The notes under the pieces: generated by a model
The model's database searches: none
Seen by the model: only the letters and a program-made list of their open reading frames with translations
What the model was told of the DNA's origin: nothing
In this document: positions 25,327-32,389 of the stretch, piece after piece
Position numbering within the stretch: position 1 is the stretch's first letter
Layout of the letters: the number at the start of each line of letters is the position of its first letter
Position numbers and translations under genes: made by a program
Origin: WSZJ01 sp964590435
GTDB taxonomy: Bacteria; Planctomycetota; MHYJ01; WSZJ01
DNA length: 64,000 bases
Direction of reading: 5' to 3'
Assembly: GCA_964590435.1 (NCBI GenBank)
Contig: CAZPWT010000012.1
Coordinates: 248,001-312,000, forward strand

Positions 25327-26585
25327 CGGTGCACCTCCGCCACCGCCGGCGTCTCCGCCGGAAGCGTCATCTCCATCCGCACCATCTTCACGCCGCACAT
25401 CAGCACGAACCACAGCAGTGCGATCGGCGTCAGCACTTTCCAGCACAGGTGCATCAGCTGGTCGACGCGATACCGCGGCAGCGTCCAGCGCATGTGGATC
25501 ATCACCAGCACGAAGAAGTACGACTTCGCGAAGAACCAGAAGAACCCTTCACCGAACCTCAGCACCATCCCGAGGTTCCCCATGTTCCCGAAGATCCCCT
25601 CGGTGATCTGGACGGGGTAGGGGGGAAGCGGCCCGCCGAGGAACATCGTGGTGGCGATGGCGCCGACGGCGAACATGTTCGAGTACTCGGCCATGAAGAA
25701 GAACGACCAGCGGAAGCCGGAGTACTCGGTGTGGTAGCCGGACACGAGCTCGGATTCGCCTTCGGGGAGGTCGAACGGCGTGCGGTTGACCTCGGCGCAG
25801 CCGCCGATGAAGTAGATCACGAACGGGACGAGCATCAGCCCGCCGTACCGGAACGCGTACCAGCCGAGCAGTCCGGCCTTCTCCATGCCGTAGCCACTGC
25901 GCTGCGCGGCGACGATGTCGTTCATGTTCATCGTGCCGGCGAGCATCACCGTCGTCATCAGCGCCAGCGCGACGGGGATTTCGTAGCTGACGATCTGCGA
26001 GGCGCTGCGCATGCCGCCGAACAGCGCCCACTTGTTCGCGCTTCCCCAGCCCGCCATCAGGATCCCGGGGACGACGAGGGAGCTGATCCCGAGGATGTAG
26101 AAGATGCCGATGTTGAAGTTGACCGCGCGGAAATTGAACGAGACGGGGAGGACGGCGAAGGCGGCGAAGGAGCCTGCCATCACGACGTAGGGCGACGCGC
26201 GGAACAGGAACTTGTCGGCCTGCGCGGGGATGATGTCTTCCTTCGTGAAGAGCTTCAGCCCGTCCGCCGCGAACTGCAGGAGCCCGCCGGGGATCTTGGA
26301 GCCGATGAACTTGAACGGCTGGACGTCGGCGAGCTTCGCGATGCCGCGGGTGAGCGGGATCGCCTGGAGCACGCTGCGGAACCCGACGCGGTTGGGGCCC
26401 CAGCGGTACTGGGCGCGGCCGGCGAGGCGCCGCTCGATGTAGGTGCTGATGCCGGTCAGCGGCGCGACGAGCGTGTTCAGGATCCCGAACGCCACGATGA
26501 ACACCAGCGACGAGTACAGAATCCAATCCGGCCAGTTCTTCGTGAACGGCAGGACGTCGTGCGCGAATTGGAGAAGCGGATGCAC
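25323..26585 (-). CDS. nuoH: NADH-quinone oxidoreductase subunit H
   Basis: 420 residues. The quinone-site membrane subunit that joins the two arms. ERRLAGRAQYRWGPNRVG and the acidic loop with FDLPEGESELVSGYHTEYSG are fully conserved, as is PRYRVDQLMHLCWKVLTPIA. Its ATG directly follows the nuoA stop (adjacent at 26585/26586), and its stop overlaps the nuoJ start. In many bacteria nuoB-G lie between nuoA and nuoH; here they are absent. Confidence 0.96.
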   Translation of the reverse strand: MHPLLQFAHDVLPFTKNWPDWILYSSLVFIVAFGILNTLVAPLTGISTYIERRLAGRAQYRWGPNRVGFRSVLQAIPLTRGIAKLADVQPFKFIGSKIPGGLLQFAADGLKLFTKEDIIPAQADKFLFRASPYVVMAGSFAAFAVLPVSFNFRAVNFNIGIFYILGISSLVVPGILMAGWGSANKWALFGGMRSASQIVSYEIPVALALMTTVMLAGTMNMNDIVAAQRSGYGMEKAGLLGWYAFRYGGLMLVPFVIYFIGGCAEVNRTPFDLPEGESELVSGYHTEYSGFRWSFFFMAEYSNMFAVGAIATTMFLGGPLPPYPVQITEGIFGNMGNLGMVLRFGEGFFWFFAKSYFFVLVMIHMRWTLPRYRVDQLMHLCWKVLTPIALLWFVLMCGVKMVRMEMTLPAETPAVAEVHR

Positions 26586-27035
26586 CTACGCCGCCTCCTT
26601 CTTCGAGTGCGGCCGCGCCACCTTCTCCGCAGGCGAGAGGTGCTTGCGGTAGGTCATGATCCACTCCAGGTCGCCCTTCCCCCAGATGTACGCCAGCCCG
26701 AACGCGAGGATGCCGACGAAGACGAGCATGTCGATGAAGAGTGCGGACCGGTAGAAGGGGTAAAGCTCGGTGAAGACGCGGGCCCAGGGGAAGAGGAGGA
26801 CGACTTCCACGTCGAACACGATAAAGACGAGGGCCATGACGTAGAAGCGGATGTTGAACTTGATGAACGTGCCGCCCACGGGCTCTTCGCCGCACTCATA
26901 GGGCGAGAGCTTGGAGGCGCTCGGGCGGTTCGTGTTGAGGAATTTCGACACGATCCGCTGGGCCGTCATGCCGACGAAAATGAAGCCGACGGCCAGCATC
27001 ATGTAGATGAGGACGCCGACGTAATCGTAACGCAT
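26586..27035 (-). CDS. nuoA: NADH-quinone oxidoreductase subunit A
   Basis: 149 residues, three membrane helices. The conserved loop between helices 1 and 2 contains SPYECGEEPVGG with the Cys that faces the quinone cavity, followed by KFNIRFYVMALVFIVFDVEVVLLFPWA. The C-terminal 25 residues (HLSPAEKVARPHSKKEAA) extend beyond most homologues. First gene of the operon; the promoter is 43-71 bases upstream and only a weak GGAAG precedes the ATG. Confidence 0.95.
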   Translation of the reverse strand: MRYDYVGVLIYMMLAVGFIFVGMTAQRIVSKFLNTNRPSASKLSPYECGEEPVGGTFIKFNIRFYVMALVFIVFDVEVVLLFPWARVFTELYPFYRSALFIDMLVFVGILAFGLAYIWGKGDLEWIMTYRKHLSPAEKVARPHSKKEAA

Positions 27036-27077
27036 GCTTTGGCTTCCGACGTGGGTGGCGACCGCTTAAGGGGCGGG

Positions 27078-27106
27078 ATTCTATGGGGGTGCCCCGGGAC
27101 CGTCAA
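27078..27106 (-). promoter_or_regulatory. Promoter of the nuo operon
   Basis: Minus strand TTGACG (27106-27101), 17 bases, TAGAAT (27083-27078). The leader to nuoA would be about 35 bases. This is one of the best sigma70-type promoters in the window and is divergent from the DUF58 operon. Confidence 0.7.
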
Positions 27107-27181
27107 CAAAATGGGGCTGGAGCGGGCCGCGCCCGGATGCCGACGTTATTGAATTGGAGAATCAGGAGTCGAAACGTCCCG

Positions 27182-28018
27182 ATGCTGCTCGCCGCCCATG
27201 AATTGGCCCGCCTGTCCGCGCTTGCCGCGGCGCGGCGGGCGGCCGCCCCGGGGGCGCCGGGCGGGTCGCGGCCGGGGGCGCGGAAGGGGGCGGGGAGCCA
27301 GTTCGAGGGGCACCGGGCGTACGTGTCGGGAGACGACCCGCGACAGATCGACTGGGCGGCGTACGCGCGGTCGGAGAACATCGTGATCCGCGAGTACCGG
27401 GAGGAAGTGGAAGGGGCGCTGACGGTGCTGCTCGACGTGTCGGCGTCGATGAAGCCGTGGGGGAAGCATCTCGTCGCGTGCCGGGCGGCGGCGGCGGCGT
27501 GCGTCGTGGCGCTCCTGCAGGGGGACCAGGCGAAGGTCGCGCCGTTCGCGAAGGGGCGTCCGCTGGAGCCGCGGGGGTTCGGGAACCCGCGGGAGATCCC
27601 GGATCTGGATCACCACATTGAGTCGCTCGACCCCGCCGGCCCCTCCAACGGCCTCGCCGCCGCGAAGTCCCTCCTGAACCGCCGCCGCGGCCGCATCCTC
27701 TTTGTCAGCGACCTCCTCGAGGACGAATCCGCCGGCCCCGCGCTCATCGCCCTCCGCGAGCGCGGCCACTCCGTCGCCGTCGCCCACGTCGCCGCCCCCG
27801 AGGAATCCCGCCCCCCCGAAGGCCTCCTCCGCCTTCGCGACGCCGAGTCCGGCGAAACCCGCGAAGTCCTCTTCGACGACGCCGCGGCCGCCGCGTGGAT
27901 CAAGACCGTCGACGACTTCGCTTCCGGCTGGCGCGCCCTCTGCGCTTCCCACGGCATCGCCTACGTCCGGCTCCTCGCCGGGTCGCCGCTGGCCGAGTGG
28001 GCCGAGGCGGTCTGTTGA
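27182..28018 (+). CDS. DUF58 (von Willebrand A-like) protein
   Basis: 278 residues from ATG 27182, which has CAGGAG 13 bases upstream; ATG 27137 is an alternative. GSQFEGHRAYVSGDDPRQIDW is the DUF58 signature, and LLDVSASMKPWG carries the D-x-S-x-S metal site of a VWA fold. Such proteins usually act with a MoxR ATPase and BatA/BatB-type membrane proteins in assembling periplasmic or metal-containing complexes. No MoxR gene is seen here. The stop overlaps the start of the BatA-like gene. Confidence 0.88.
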   Translation: MLLAAHELARLSALAAARRAAAPGAPGGSRPGARKGAGSQFEGHRAYVSGDDPRQIDWAAYARSENIVIREYREEVEGALTVLLDVSASMKPWGKHLVACRAAAAACVVALLQGDQAKVAPFAKGRPLEPRGFGNPREIPDLDHHIESLDPAGPSNGLAAAKSLLNRRRGRILFVSDLLEDESAGPALIALRERGHSVAVAHVAAPEESRPPEGLLRLRDAESGETREVLFDDAAAAAWIKTVDDFASGWRALCASHGIAYVRLLAGSPLAEWAEAVC

Positions 28019-29607
28019 GCGCCGCCTACCCCTGGGCCCTCGCCGCGCTCGCGGCCCTTCCGGCGATCTGGTGGTGGCATCGCGCCCGCCAGCGGCCGCG
28101 CGACCTGGAGTGGCCGAGCCTGCTCCTGTGGAAGCGCCTCCCGGCGCCGGACCCGGCGGCGATCGCGCGGCACCGGCGGCGGGCGGACGCGGCGCTCTGG
28201 CTGGCGCTGGGCGGCGTGGTCGCGCTCGTCGTGGGCGCGGCGAAACTGTCGGCGACGACGCTCGGGCCGGCGCCGGTGCGGGTCGGCGTGGTGGTGGACG
28301 CGACGGCGTCGGCGCGCGGGGCGTTCCGCGAGATTCACGGGGACGCGACGGCGTTTCTGAAGGGATTGCCCGGTGACGCGATCGTCGATCTCGCGGTCGT
28401 GCCCGTCGGCGAATGGCGCGGCTTGACGAAGGACGACGCGCTTGGACGACTCTCGAAGGCCGAGCCTACCGACGCTCCCGGCGACGCGGCCGCGGCCGCC
28501 GCGCGGCTTGCGGGCGACGACATCATCGCCGCGTTCAGCGACCAGCCCGGACCGGACGCGATCGCGACCTGGAGGGTTCATCCCACCCGGGCTGACACGC
28601 ATGCGGTGGAAGCCCTGACCGTGTCGGACGGGGAACTGTTCGCCGTCGTCCGGGGGGCTGTCAACGAGACGCTCAGGCTGACCGTGCACCCCGGACACGG
28701 CGCCACTTCCGATGCCGTAGAAATCCGGGTTCCCCCGGAAGGCCGAGCTCTTCTGCGCCGGCCGGCGGGCACCCCCAAGACCGCCTCCGTCCAGATCGAG
28801 GACGCCGATGGCTTCGAGTCCAACGACGCGCGGTTCTGGGCCGCCAACTCCGCCCCGGTTCCTGTCGGCCTCGCGGGCCGCGACTTCCCGGCCCTCCGCC
28901 GCGCCCTCGAGGGCGCCGGGCTCCAGCCCGAGTTTGGCGGGACCCCGGCGGTCTGGATCGGAAGCGTCCCCGACGCCGGGCCCGGGGGGCCGGCGGTGAT
29001 CATCGATCCACCGAAGGGCATCCCGGGGCTGTTCGAAGTCGAGGGAGACGTTGCGTCGCCCTCACCGCGCATCCCCGACCTGAACGAATCGCACGTCAAA
29101 GTCGCCGCCGCCGCCGACTTGTCGCAGCTCCAGGTCGCCCGCGCCCGCAGGCTCCGGTTCGCGAAATCCCCGGTCACCCTCGTCGATCCCCTCATCTACC
29201 TTTGCGACCGCACCCTCGTCCTCGCCTTCGACCCCTCCGCCCCCAATTCCAACTGGCCCCGCCTCGTCTCCTTCCCCCTCTTCTGGGCCGACGCCGCCGC
29301 GCTCTTCCGCCCCGCCGCCGCCTGCACCCTCCCGACGGGTGCATCCCGTCCCGACCGATACGGCCCGACACCGTTCCTTTCCACCGGCCTCTTCTCCCAC
29401 AACGAAATCACTGTCGCGGTCAATCTCGATGACCCGCGGGAATCCGCTTCCGCCGCAGCCCCCGCCGCGCCCGCTTCCCCGCGGCTTGACCTCCCATCGA
29501 AAAACGTGATACGTTCCACGCACACCGTGCCGCCGGCTGGGGGAGCGATCGCAGGACTCGTGCTCCTCTTGATGTCCTGGCTCGCCGCCCGGCCCCGCAC
29601 CCGATGA
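28015..29607 (+). CDS. BatA-like membrane protein with degenerate VWA domain
   Basis: 530 residues from a TTG at 28015 that overlaps the DUF58 stop (TTGA). The N-terminal hairpin of two membrane helices (AAYPWALAALAALPAIWWW, then LWLALGGVVALVVGAAKL after the basic LWKRL stretch) is the BatA N-terminal domain. A VWA-like strand VRVGVVVDATASARG follows, with D-x-T-x-S in the metal position. The C-terminal membrane helix is at about 505-525 (GGAIAGLVLLLMSWLAAR). The middle region is periplasmic. Works presumably with the preceding DUF58 protein. Frame continuity to the next gene (ATGA overlap) indicates tight coupling. Confidence 0.75.
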   Translation: MSAAYPWALAALAALPAIWWWHRARQRPRDLEWPSLLLWKRLPAPDPAAIARHRRRADAALWLALGGVVALVVGAAKLSATTLGPAPVRVGVVVDATASARGAFREIHGDATAFLKGLPGDAIVDLAVVPVGEWRGLTKDDALGRLSKAEPTDAPGDAAAAAARLAGDDIIAAFSDQPGPDAIATWRVHPTRADTHAVEALTVSDGELFAVVRGAVNETLRLTVHPGHGATSDAVEIRVPPEGRALLRRPAGTPKTASVQIEDADGFESNDARFWAANSAPVPVGLAGRDFPALRRALEGAGLQPEFGGTPAVWIGSVPDAGPGGPAVIIDPPKGIPGLFEVEGDVASPSPRIPDLNESHVKVAAAADLSQLQVARARRLRFAKSPVTLVDPLIYLCDRTLVLAFDPSAPNSNWPRLVSFPLFWADAAALFRPAAACTLPTGASRPDRYGPTPFLSTGLFSHNEITVAVNLDDPRESASAAAPAAPASPRLDLPSKNVIRSTHTVPPAGGAIAGLVLLLMSWLAARPRTR

Positions 29608-30104
29608 ACCTCCCCAACCACCCCGAGGAAACGGCCATCGTGCCGTTCAAACACCAGAAAACCATCCTGGTGGTGGACGACACCGTCAAGATCCTCAATA
29701 TCATCAAGTTCTTCCTCGAGGAAGAGGGCTACGCCGTCAAGACCACCACGTCCCCCGAGCAGGGGATCGAGATGGCGAAGCGCGGCGGCGTGGACGTCAT
29801 GATCCTGGACGTGATGATGCCGGGGCTGAACGGCTACCAGGTCTACGAGATCATGAAGCAGGACCCGAAGACCGCGAGCGTCCCGGTCATCATGCTCACC
29901 GCGCGCGCCGTGATCGAGAACACCCCGCGCCCGTTCTTCTACGGCGTCTACGGCGTCCTCGCGAAGCCGTTCCAGCGCTGGAAGCTCGTCCAGATGGTGA
30001 AGGACGTGATCGAGCTGACGGCCAAGGGCGTGGCGCAGCAGGAGGTCAGCGAAGCGCCGGATTCGGCGGAGCCGGGTGGGGCGAAGAACCAGGGCAAAGC
30101 GTGA
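29604..30104 (+). CDS. Single-domain response regulator (CheY-like)
   Basis: 166 residues. Receiver domain at about 20-140 with the acidic pair Asp25-Asp26 in LVVDD, phosphorylation site Asp69 in MILDVMMPG, the Thr in VIMLTAR and the Lys in LAKPF. No output domain; the last ~25 residues are Glu/Ala-rich and probably flexible. Start ATG overlaps the stop of the BatA-like gene, so its signal probably concerns the DUF58/BatA unit. No histidine kinase is nearby. Confidence 0.92.
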   Translation: MNLPNHPEETAIVPFKHQKTILVVDDTVKILNIIKFFLEEEGYAVKTTTSPEQGIEMAKRGGVDVMILDVMMPGLNGYQVYEIMKQDPKTASVPVIMLTARAVIENTPRPFFYGVYGVLAKPFQRWKLVQMVKDVIELTAKGVAQQEVSEAPDSAEPGGAKNQGKA

Positions 30105-30255
30105 AGGCCGCGAAGTTCGGCCGATCATAGAACTTGTTCCTGTACAGCGTCGGCGGGCTCTGCGCGAGTTTCCGTGACTCGGTACTGCCTCCCGCCGCCG
30201 CGAACGACTTCGCCTCGCTTCCGCTACCGGCTTGACCAATAGAAGAGGAATCCCG

Positions 30256-30651
30256 ATGTCTTGGACGCGCCATCTTGAGAATCCGAAGTCGCTGACGAGC
30301 ATGTTTGAGAGCGTCGAGGGTCTGGATGCGCTGGAATTCCACTCGGTTGAACTCGACCGAGAGGGTCCGATCATCAAACTCAGGGCGGATCTTCCTCGAT
30401 TCCCGGACGTACCGCCTCCTCGCTGGGTGTCGGCGCAGGCCAACTGCGTGCAGGTAATTTTGACTTTCTGGGGAGTCTCAAATGTTCAGCTGAGCGGCTG
30501 GGCCACACGGGTGGACGGACGATTGTCCGTTGTTGAGGAGGACGGCGGACTATCGGTGAAAATCGAGGCGCCGCCTCTCGTCTCGACATTCCGGGCATCA
30601 CAGATTCACCTGGACCAATTCACGCCCTACCTCAGATCGGATCGCCCTTGA
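30256..30651 (+). CDS. Immunity protein 50-like protein
   Basis: 131 residues from ATG 30256, preceded by AGAGGA. The start MSWTRHLENPKSLTSMFESV, the central EFHSVELDREGPIIKLRADLPRF-type strands and VSNVQLSGWATRV resemble the Imm50 family of polymorphic-toxin immunity proteins. No toxin gene lies beside it, so it would be an orphan immunity gene. Codon use is less GC-rich than in the flanking housekeeping genes (TTT, AAT, ATT, CTA are frequent), which suggests recent acquisition. Recognition is from memory of the family, not a search. Confidence 0.6.
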   Translation: MSWTRHLENPKSLTSMFESVEGLDALEFHSVELDREGPIIKLRADLPRFPDVPPPRWVSAQANCVQVILTFWGVSNVQLSGWATRVDGRLSVVEEDGGLSVKIEAPPLVSTFRASQIHLDQFTPYLRSDRP

Positions 30652-30754
30652 GGAGACGAAAATCGCACAACTATCGGTGCGTGTCCTGAAAGCGCCGAAC
30701 TCTGATGCGTGGTTGCCCTGCGAGAGTCTCCAAATGTGCGCCCACTTGCCCCAG

Positions 30755-31246
30755 TCAAAGCTCCGTGGCAAGGAGGCGTGTTTGGATCTCGAGTTCGCGC
30801 TCGTCGGACCATTCGAGGGGATGCAGGCCCAGACCTGCCACTGCCGTCAGGTAGCGGCTCCGGTTCCCGGCCTCAAGGACCTTGAATTCATCGCCCTTGA
30901 TCGTGGCGACAGAGGCGTGGTGAAGAGCCCAGAGTCGCACGGAGGCCCGCCTCAAGTGGTCGCGTCTGTCGCACAGAAGAATGAGCTCGTCGTATGTCGT
31001 CTGCATCTTCGCGGCCGGCGGCCAGTAGAGGACAACATCCGTCACGCGGTCGCGAAGGAGGCGGTCGAATTTCTCGATGTAGTCCTCGCCGGGCCTGTCT
31101 GGGTCGTCCTCCATGAGGGTCACCTGATGCCCGTGCTCCCCCAGGATCTTCGCGAGGGCGCGGCGGACGTGCATCGGCGATGGATCGGCGACCGCGCGCC
31201 GGGCCGGGTCCCACATTCCTGGGCCGAGAAGGAACACGACGGCCAT
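30755..31246 (-). CDS. Unknown Rossmann-like protein, partner of a winged-helix regulator
   Basis: 163 residues. It begins with a hydrophobic strand and glycine turn (AVVFLLGPGMWDPARR). A helix, GHQVTLMEDDPD, a helix and VTDVVLYWPPAAKMQTTYDEL follow, the layout of a TIR-like or nucleoside-deoxyribosyltransferase-like alpha/beta fold in which the last Glu could be catalytic. This is a structural guess. It follows the winged-helix gene by 2 bp on the same strand, so the pair is one operon. It could be an effector whose expression the regulator controls. Composition is lower in GC than the surroundings. Confidence 0.55.
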   Translation of the reverse strand: MAVVFLLGPGMWDPARRAVADPSPMHVRRALAKILGEHGHQVTLMEDDPDRPGEDYIEKFDRLLRDRVTDVVLYWPPAAKMQTTYDELILLCDRRDHLRRASVRLWALHHASVATIKGDEFKVLEAGNRSRYLTAVAGLGLHPLEWSDERELEIQTRLLATEL

Positions 31247-31248
31247 CG

Positions 31249-31575
31249 TCAGCGTCGCACGCTTTCAATTTCGGCAATGGTGTCAGCGCCCAGATCGTTG
31301 CGCCGCCGCCGCGCGTCCTCCACGAATACGTCGAAGGAATCCAGAAGCGCGGCGCCGCGGCGACCGATCGAGTACTGCACGAGGAGGCGGCCCGTCGCCG
31401 CCGGTTTGACCTGAGGAACGATCCAGAGTTCCTTCCGCAGGAACTTGAGAGCGCGATCGACCTGCGCGGGGTTAAGGTGGAGGCGCTTCTGGAGGTCGCT
31501 GAAACGGAGGGACTTGCTGCGAATCGCATGGAGGATACGCAGGTAGTCGGGGTGGGCGAGGAGTTCGAGGACCAT
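31249..31575 (-). CDS. Winged-helix transcription regulator
   Basis: 108 residues from ATG 31575. LLAHPDYLRILHAIRSKSLRFSDLQKRLHLNPAQVDRALKFLRKE is a compact winged helix of the ArsR/archaeal type. The wing follows in VQYSIGRRGAALLD. The start was chosen because TATCAT lies six bases before it; an ATG 75 bases upstream is less likely. A perfect 5-bp inverted repeat lies between the -35 and -10 boxes of its own promoter, so it is probably autoregulated. It is followed at once by the Rossmann-like gene. Confidence 0.7.
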   Translation of the reverse strand: MVLELLAHPDYLRILHAIRSKSLRFSDLQKRLHLNPAQVDRALKFLRKELWIVPQVKPAATGRLLVQYSIGRRGAALLDSFDVFVEDARRRRNDLGADTIAEIESVRR

Positions 31576-31581
31576 GAGGGA

Positions 31582-31610
31582 ATGATACTTACGGAATGTA
31601 AGCAATGCAA
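31582..31610 (-). promoter_or_regulatory. Promoter of the winged-helix operon with operator in the spacer
   Basis: Minus strand TTGCAT (31610-31605), 17 bases, TATCAT (31587-31582), six bases, ATG. The spacer contains CTTAC-GGAAT-GTAAG (31588-31602), a perfect inverted repeat placed where a bound repressor would block RNA polymerase. Confidence 0.65.
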
Positions 31611-31713
31611 CAAGATCCGCTACAACGCCCTTCATCGCGCCCGGAGGCATCGTTGGCGAGAATCCGCGGGATGTGTGTGACGCTTGCGCGGCTTCGGGCG
31701 GTCCGCGGCAGTC

Positions 31714-31730
31714 GTTGCAGAATCTGCAAC
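31714..31730. promoter_or_regulatory. Palindrome GTTGCAG-AAT-CTGCAAC
   Basis: Perfect 7-bp arms around three bases, about 95 bases before the rpsO -35 box. It looks like the binding site of a dimeric regulator; which one is unknown. Confidence 0.4.
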
Positions 31731-31824
31731 TACTCGCGTTAACGCCGGTTCGCCCCCATCCTGTTGCGGCGAGCCTGTTCCCCCCGGGAAGGGCGATCGC
31801 CTGATGCCCTCTCTGGACTTCGCC

Positions 31825-31852
31825 TTGACTTCCGGCTCCCCCCCGCTACACT
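31825..31852 (+). promoter_or_regulatory. Promoter of rpsO
   Basis: TTGACT (31825-31830), 16 bases, TACACT (31847-31852). The leader would be about 70 bases, ending with AAGGAG five bases before the rpsO ATG. Confidence 0.65.
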
Positions 31853-31931
31853 CCCCACCCTTCCGCCACACCCTACCTCCCTCCAGCGCCGTGCTTGAGG
31901 ACAGGCGAATGTCCCAACCCAAGGAGCCGTG

Positions 31932-32207
31932 ATGCCGCCGATCGCCCTGAAGGAAAAGCGCACGAAAGCCGTCGAGACGTACAGGACCCACGAGAAGGAC
32001 ACCGGGTCCCCCGAGGTGCAGATCGCGCTGCTCACCGAGCGCGTCAATCACCTGACGGTTCACCTCAAGACGCACCCCAAGGACTTCGGATCCCGTCGCG
32101 GGCTCCTCGTCATGGTCGGCCGCCGGGCGGCGCTTCTCAAGTACCTCGCCACCAACGCCCACGACCGCTACCAGGCGATCATCCAGAAACTCGGACTTCG
32201 CAAGTAA
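31932..32207 (+). CDS. rpsO: 30S ribosomal protein S15
   Basis: 91 residues, family length. Binds the central domain of 16S rRNA early in 30S assembly. The conserved KDTGSPEVQIALLTERVNHLTVHLK and the RRGLLVMVGRRAALLKYL segments are present. AAGGAG (31921-31926) is best placed for ATG 31932 rather than the GTG three bases before. A hairpin terminator follows, then pnp, the classic rpsO-pnp arrangement. Confidence 0.97.
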   Translation: MPPIALKEKRTKAVETYRTHEKDTGSPEVQIALLTERVNHLTVHLKTHPKDFGSRRGLLVMVGRRAALLKYLATNAHDRYQAIIQKLGLRK

Positions 32208-32212
32208 CCGTT

Positions 32213-32242
32213 CGCCCCGCTTCGGCGGGGCGATTTTGTTTT
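32213..32242 (+). terminator. Rho-independent terminator or attenuator after rpsO
   Basis: CGCCCCGC, loop TTCG, GCGGGGCG, followed by ATTTTGTTTT. It begins six bases past the rpsO stop. Read-through would continue into pnp, so it may set the rpsO:pnp ratio. Confidence 0.85.
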
Positions 32243-32263
32243 AGCGGCCCGCAATTGCGGGTT

Positions 32264-32369
32264 GCGGAAGCGCCGCCGGGTCTGCGGCGAGGTCAGGAAG
32301 CGCGGGTCTGTGCTTCCCCTGCAACGGGGGAGCGAAGGTCCGGTGCTTCCGCCCCTGCCCCGGCGGCGC
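32264..32369 (+). promoter_or_regulatory. Structured 5' leader of pnp with competing stems
   Basis: 32270-32280 pairs perfectly over 11 bp with 32359-32369. 32264-32271 pairs over 8 bp with 32345-32352. The two stems cross and share two bases, so they exclude each other or form a pseudoknot. A small internal hairpin GGAAGC/GCTTCC lies at 32296-32317. In E. coli, pnp is autoregulated through a leader stem; a similar role here is inference. Confidence 0.5.
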
Positions 32370-32389
32370 GCAAGGGATGGAGGACTACG

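Larger units (their letters stand above)
31576..31931. other. 356-base intergenic region with two divergent promoters and a palindrome
   Basis: From left to right it holds the winged-helix promoter with its internal operator (31582-31610), a 7-bp-arm palindrome at 31714-31730 and the rpsO promoter (31825-31852). I see no open frame with coding character in it. Confidence 0.6.
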
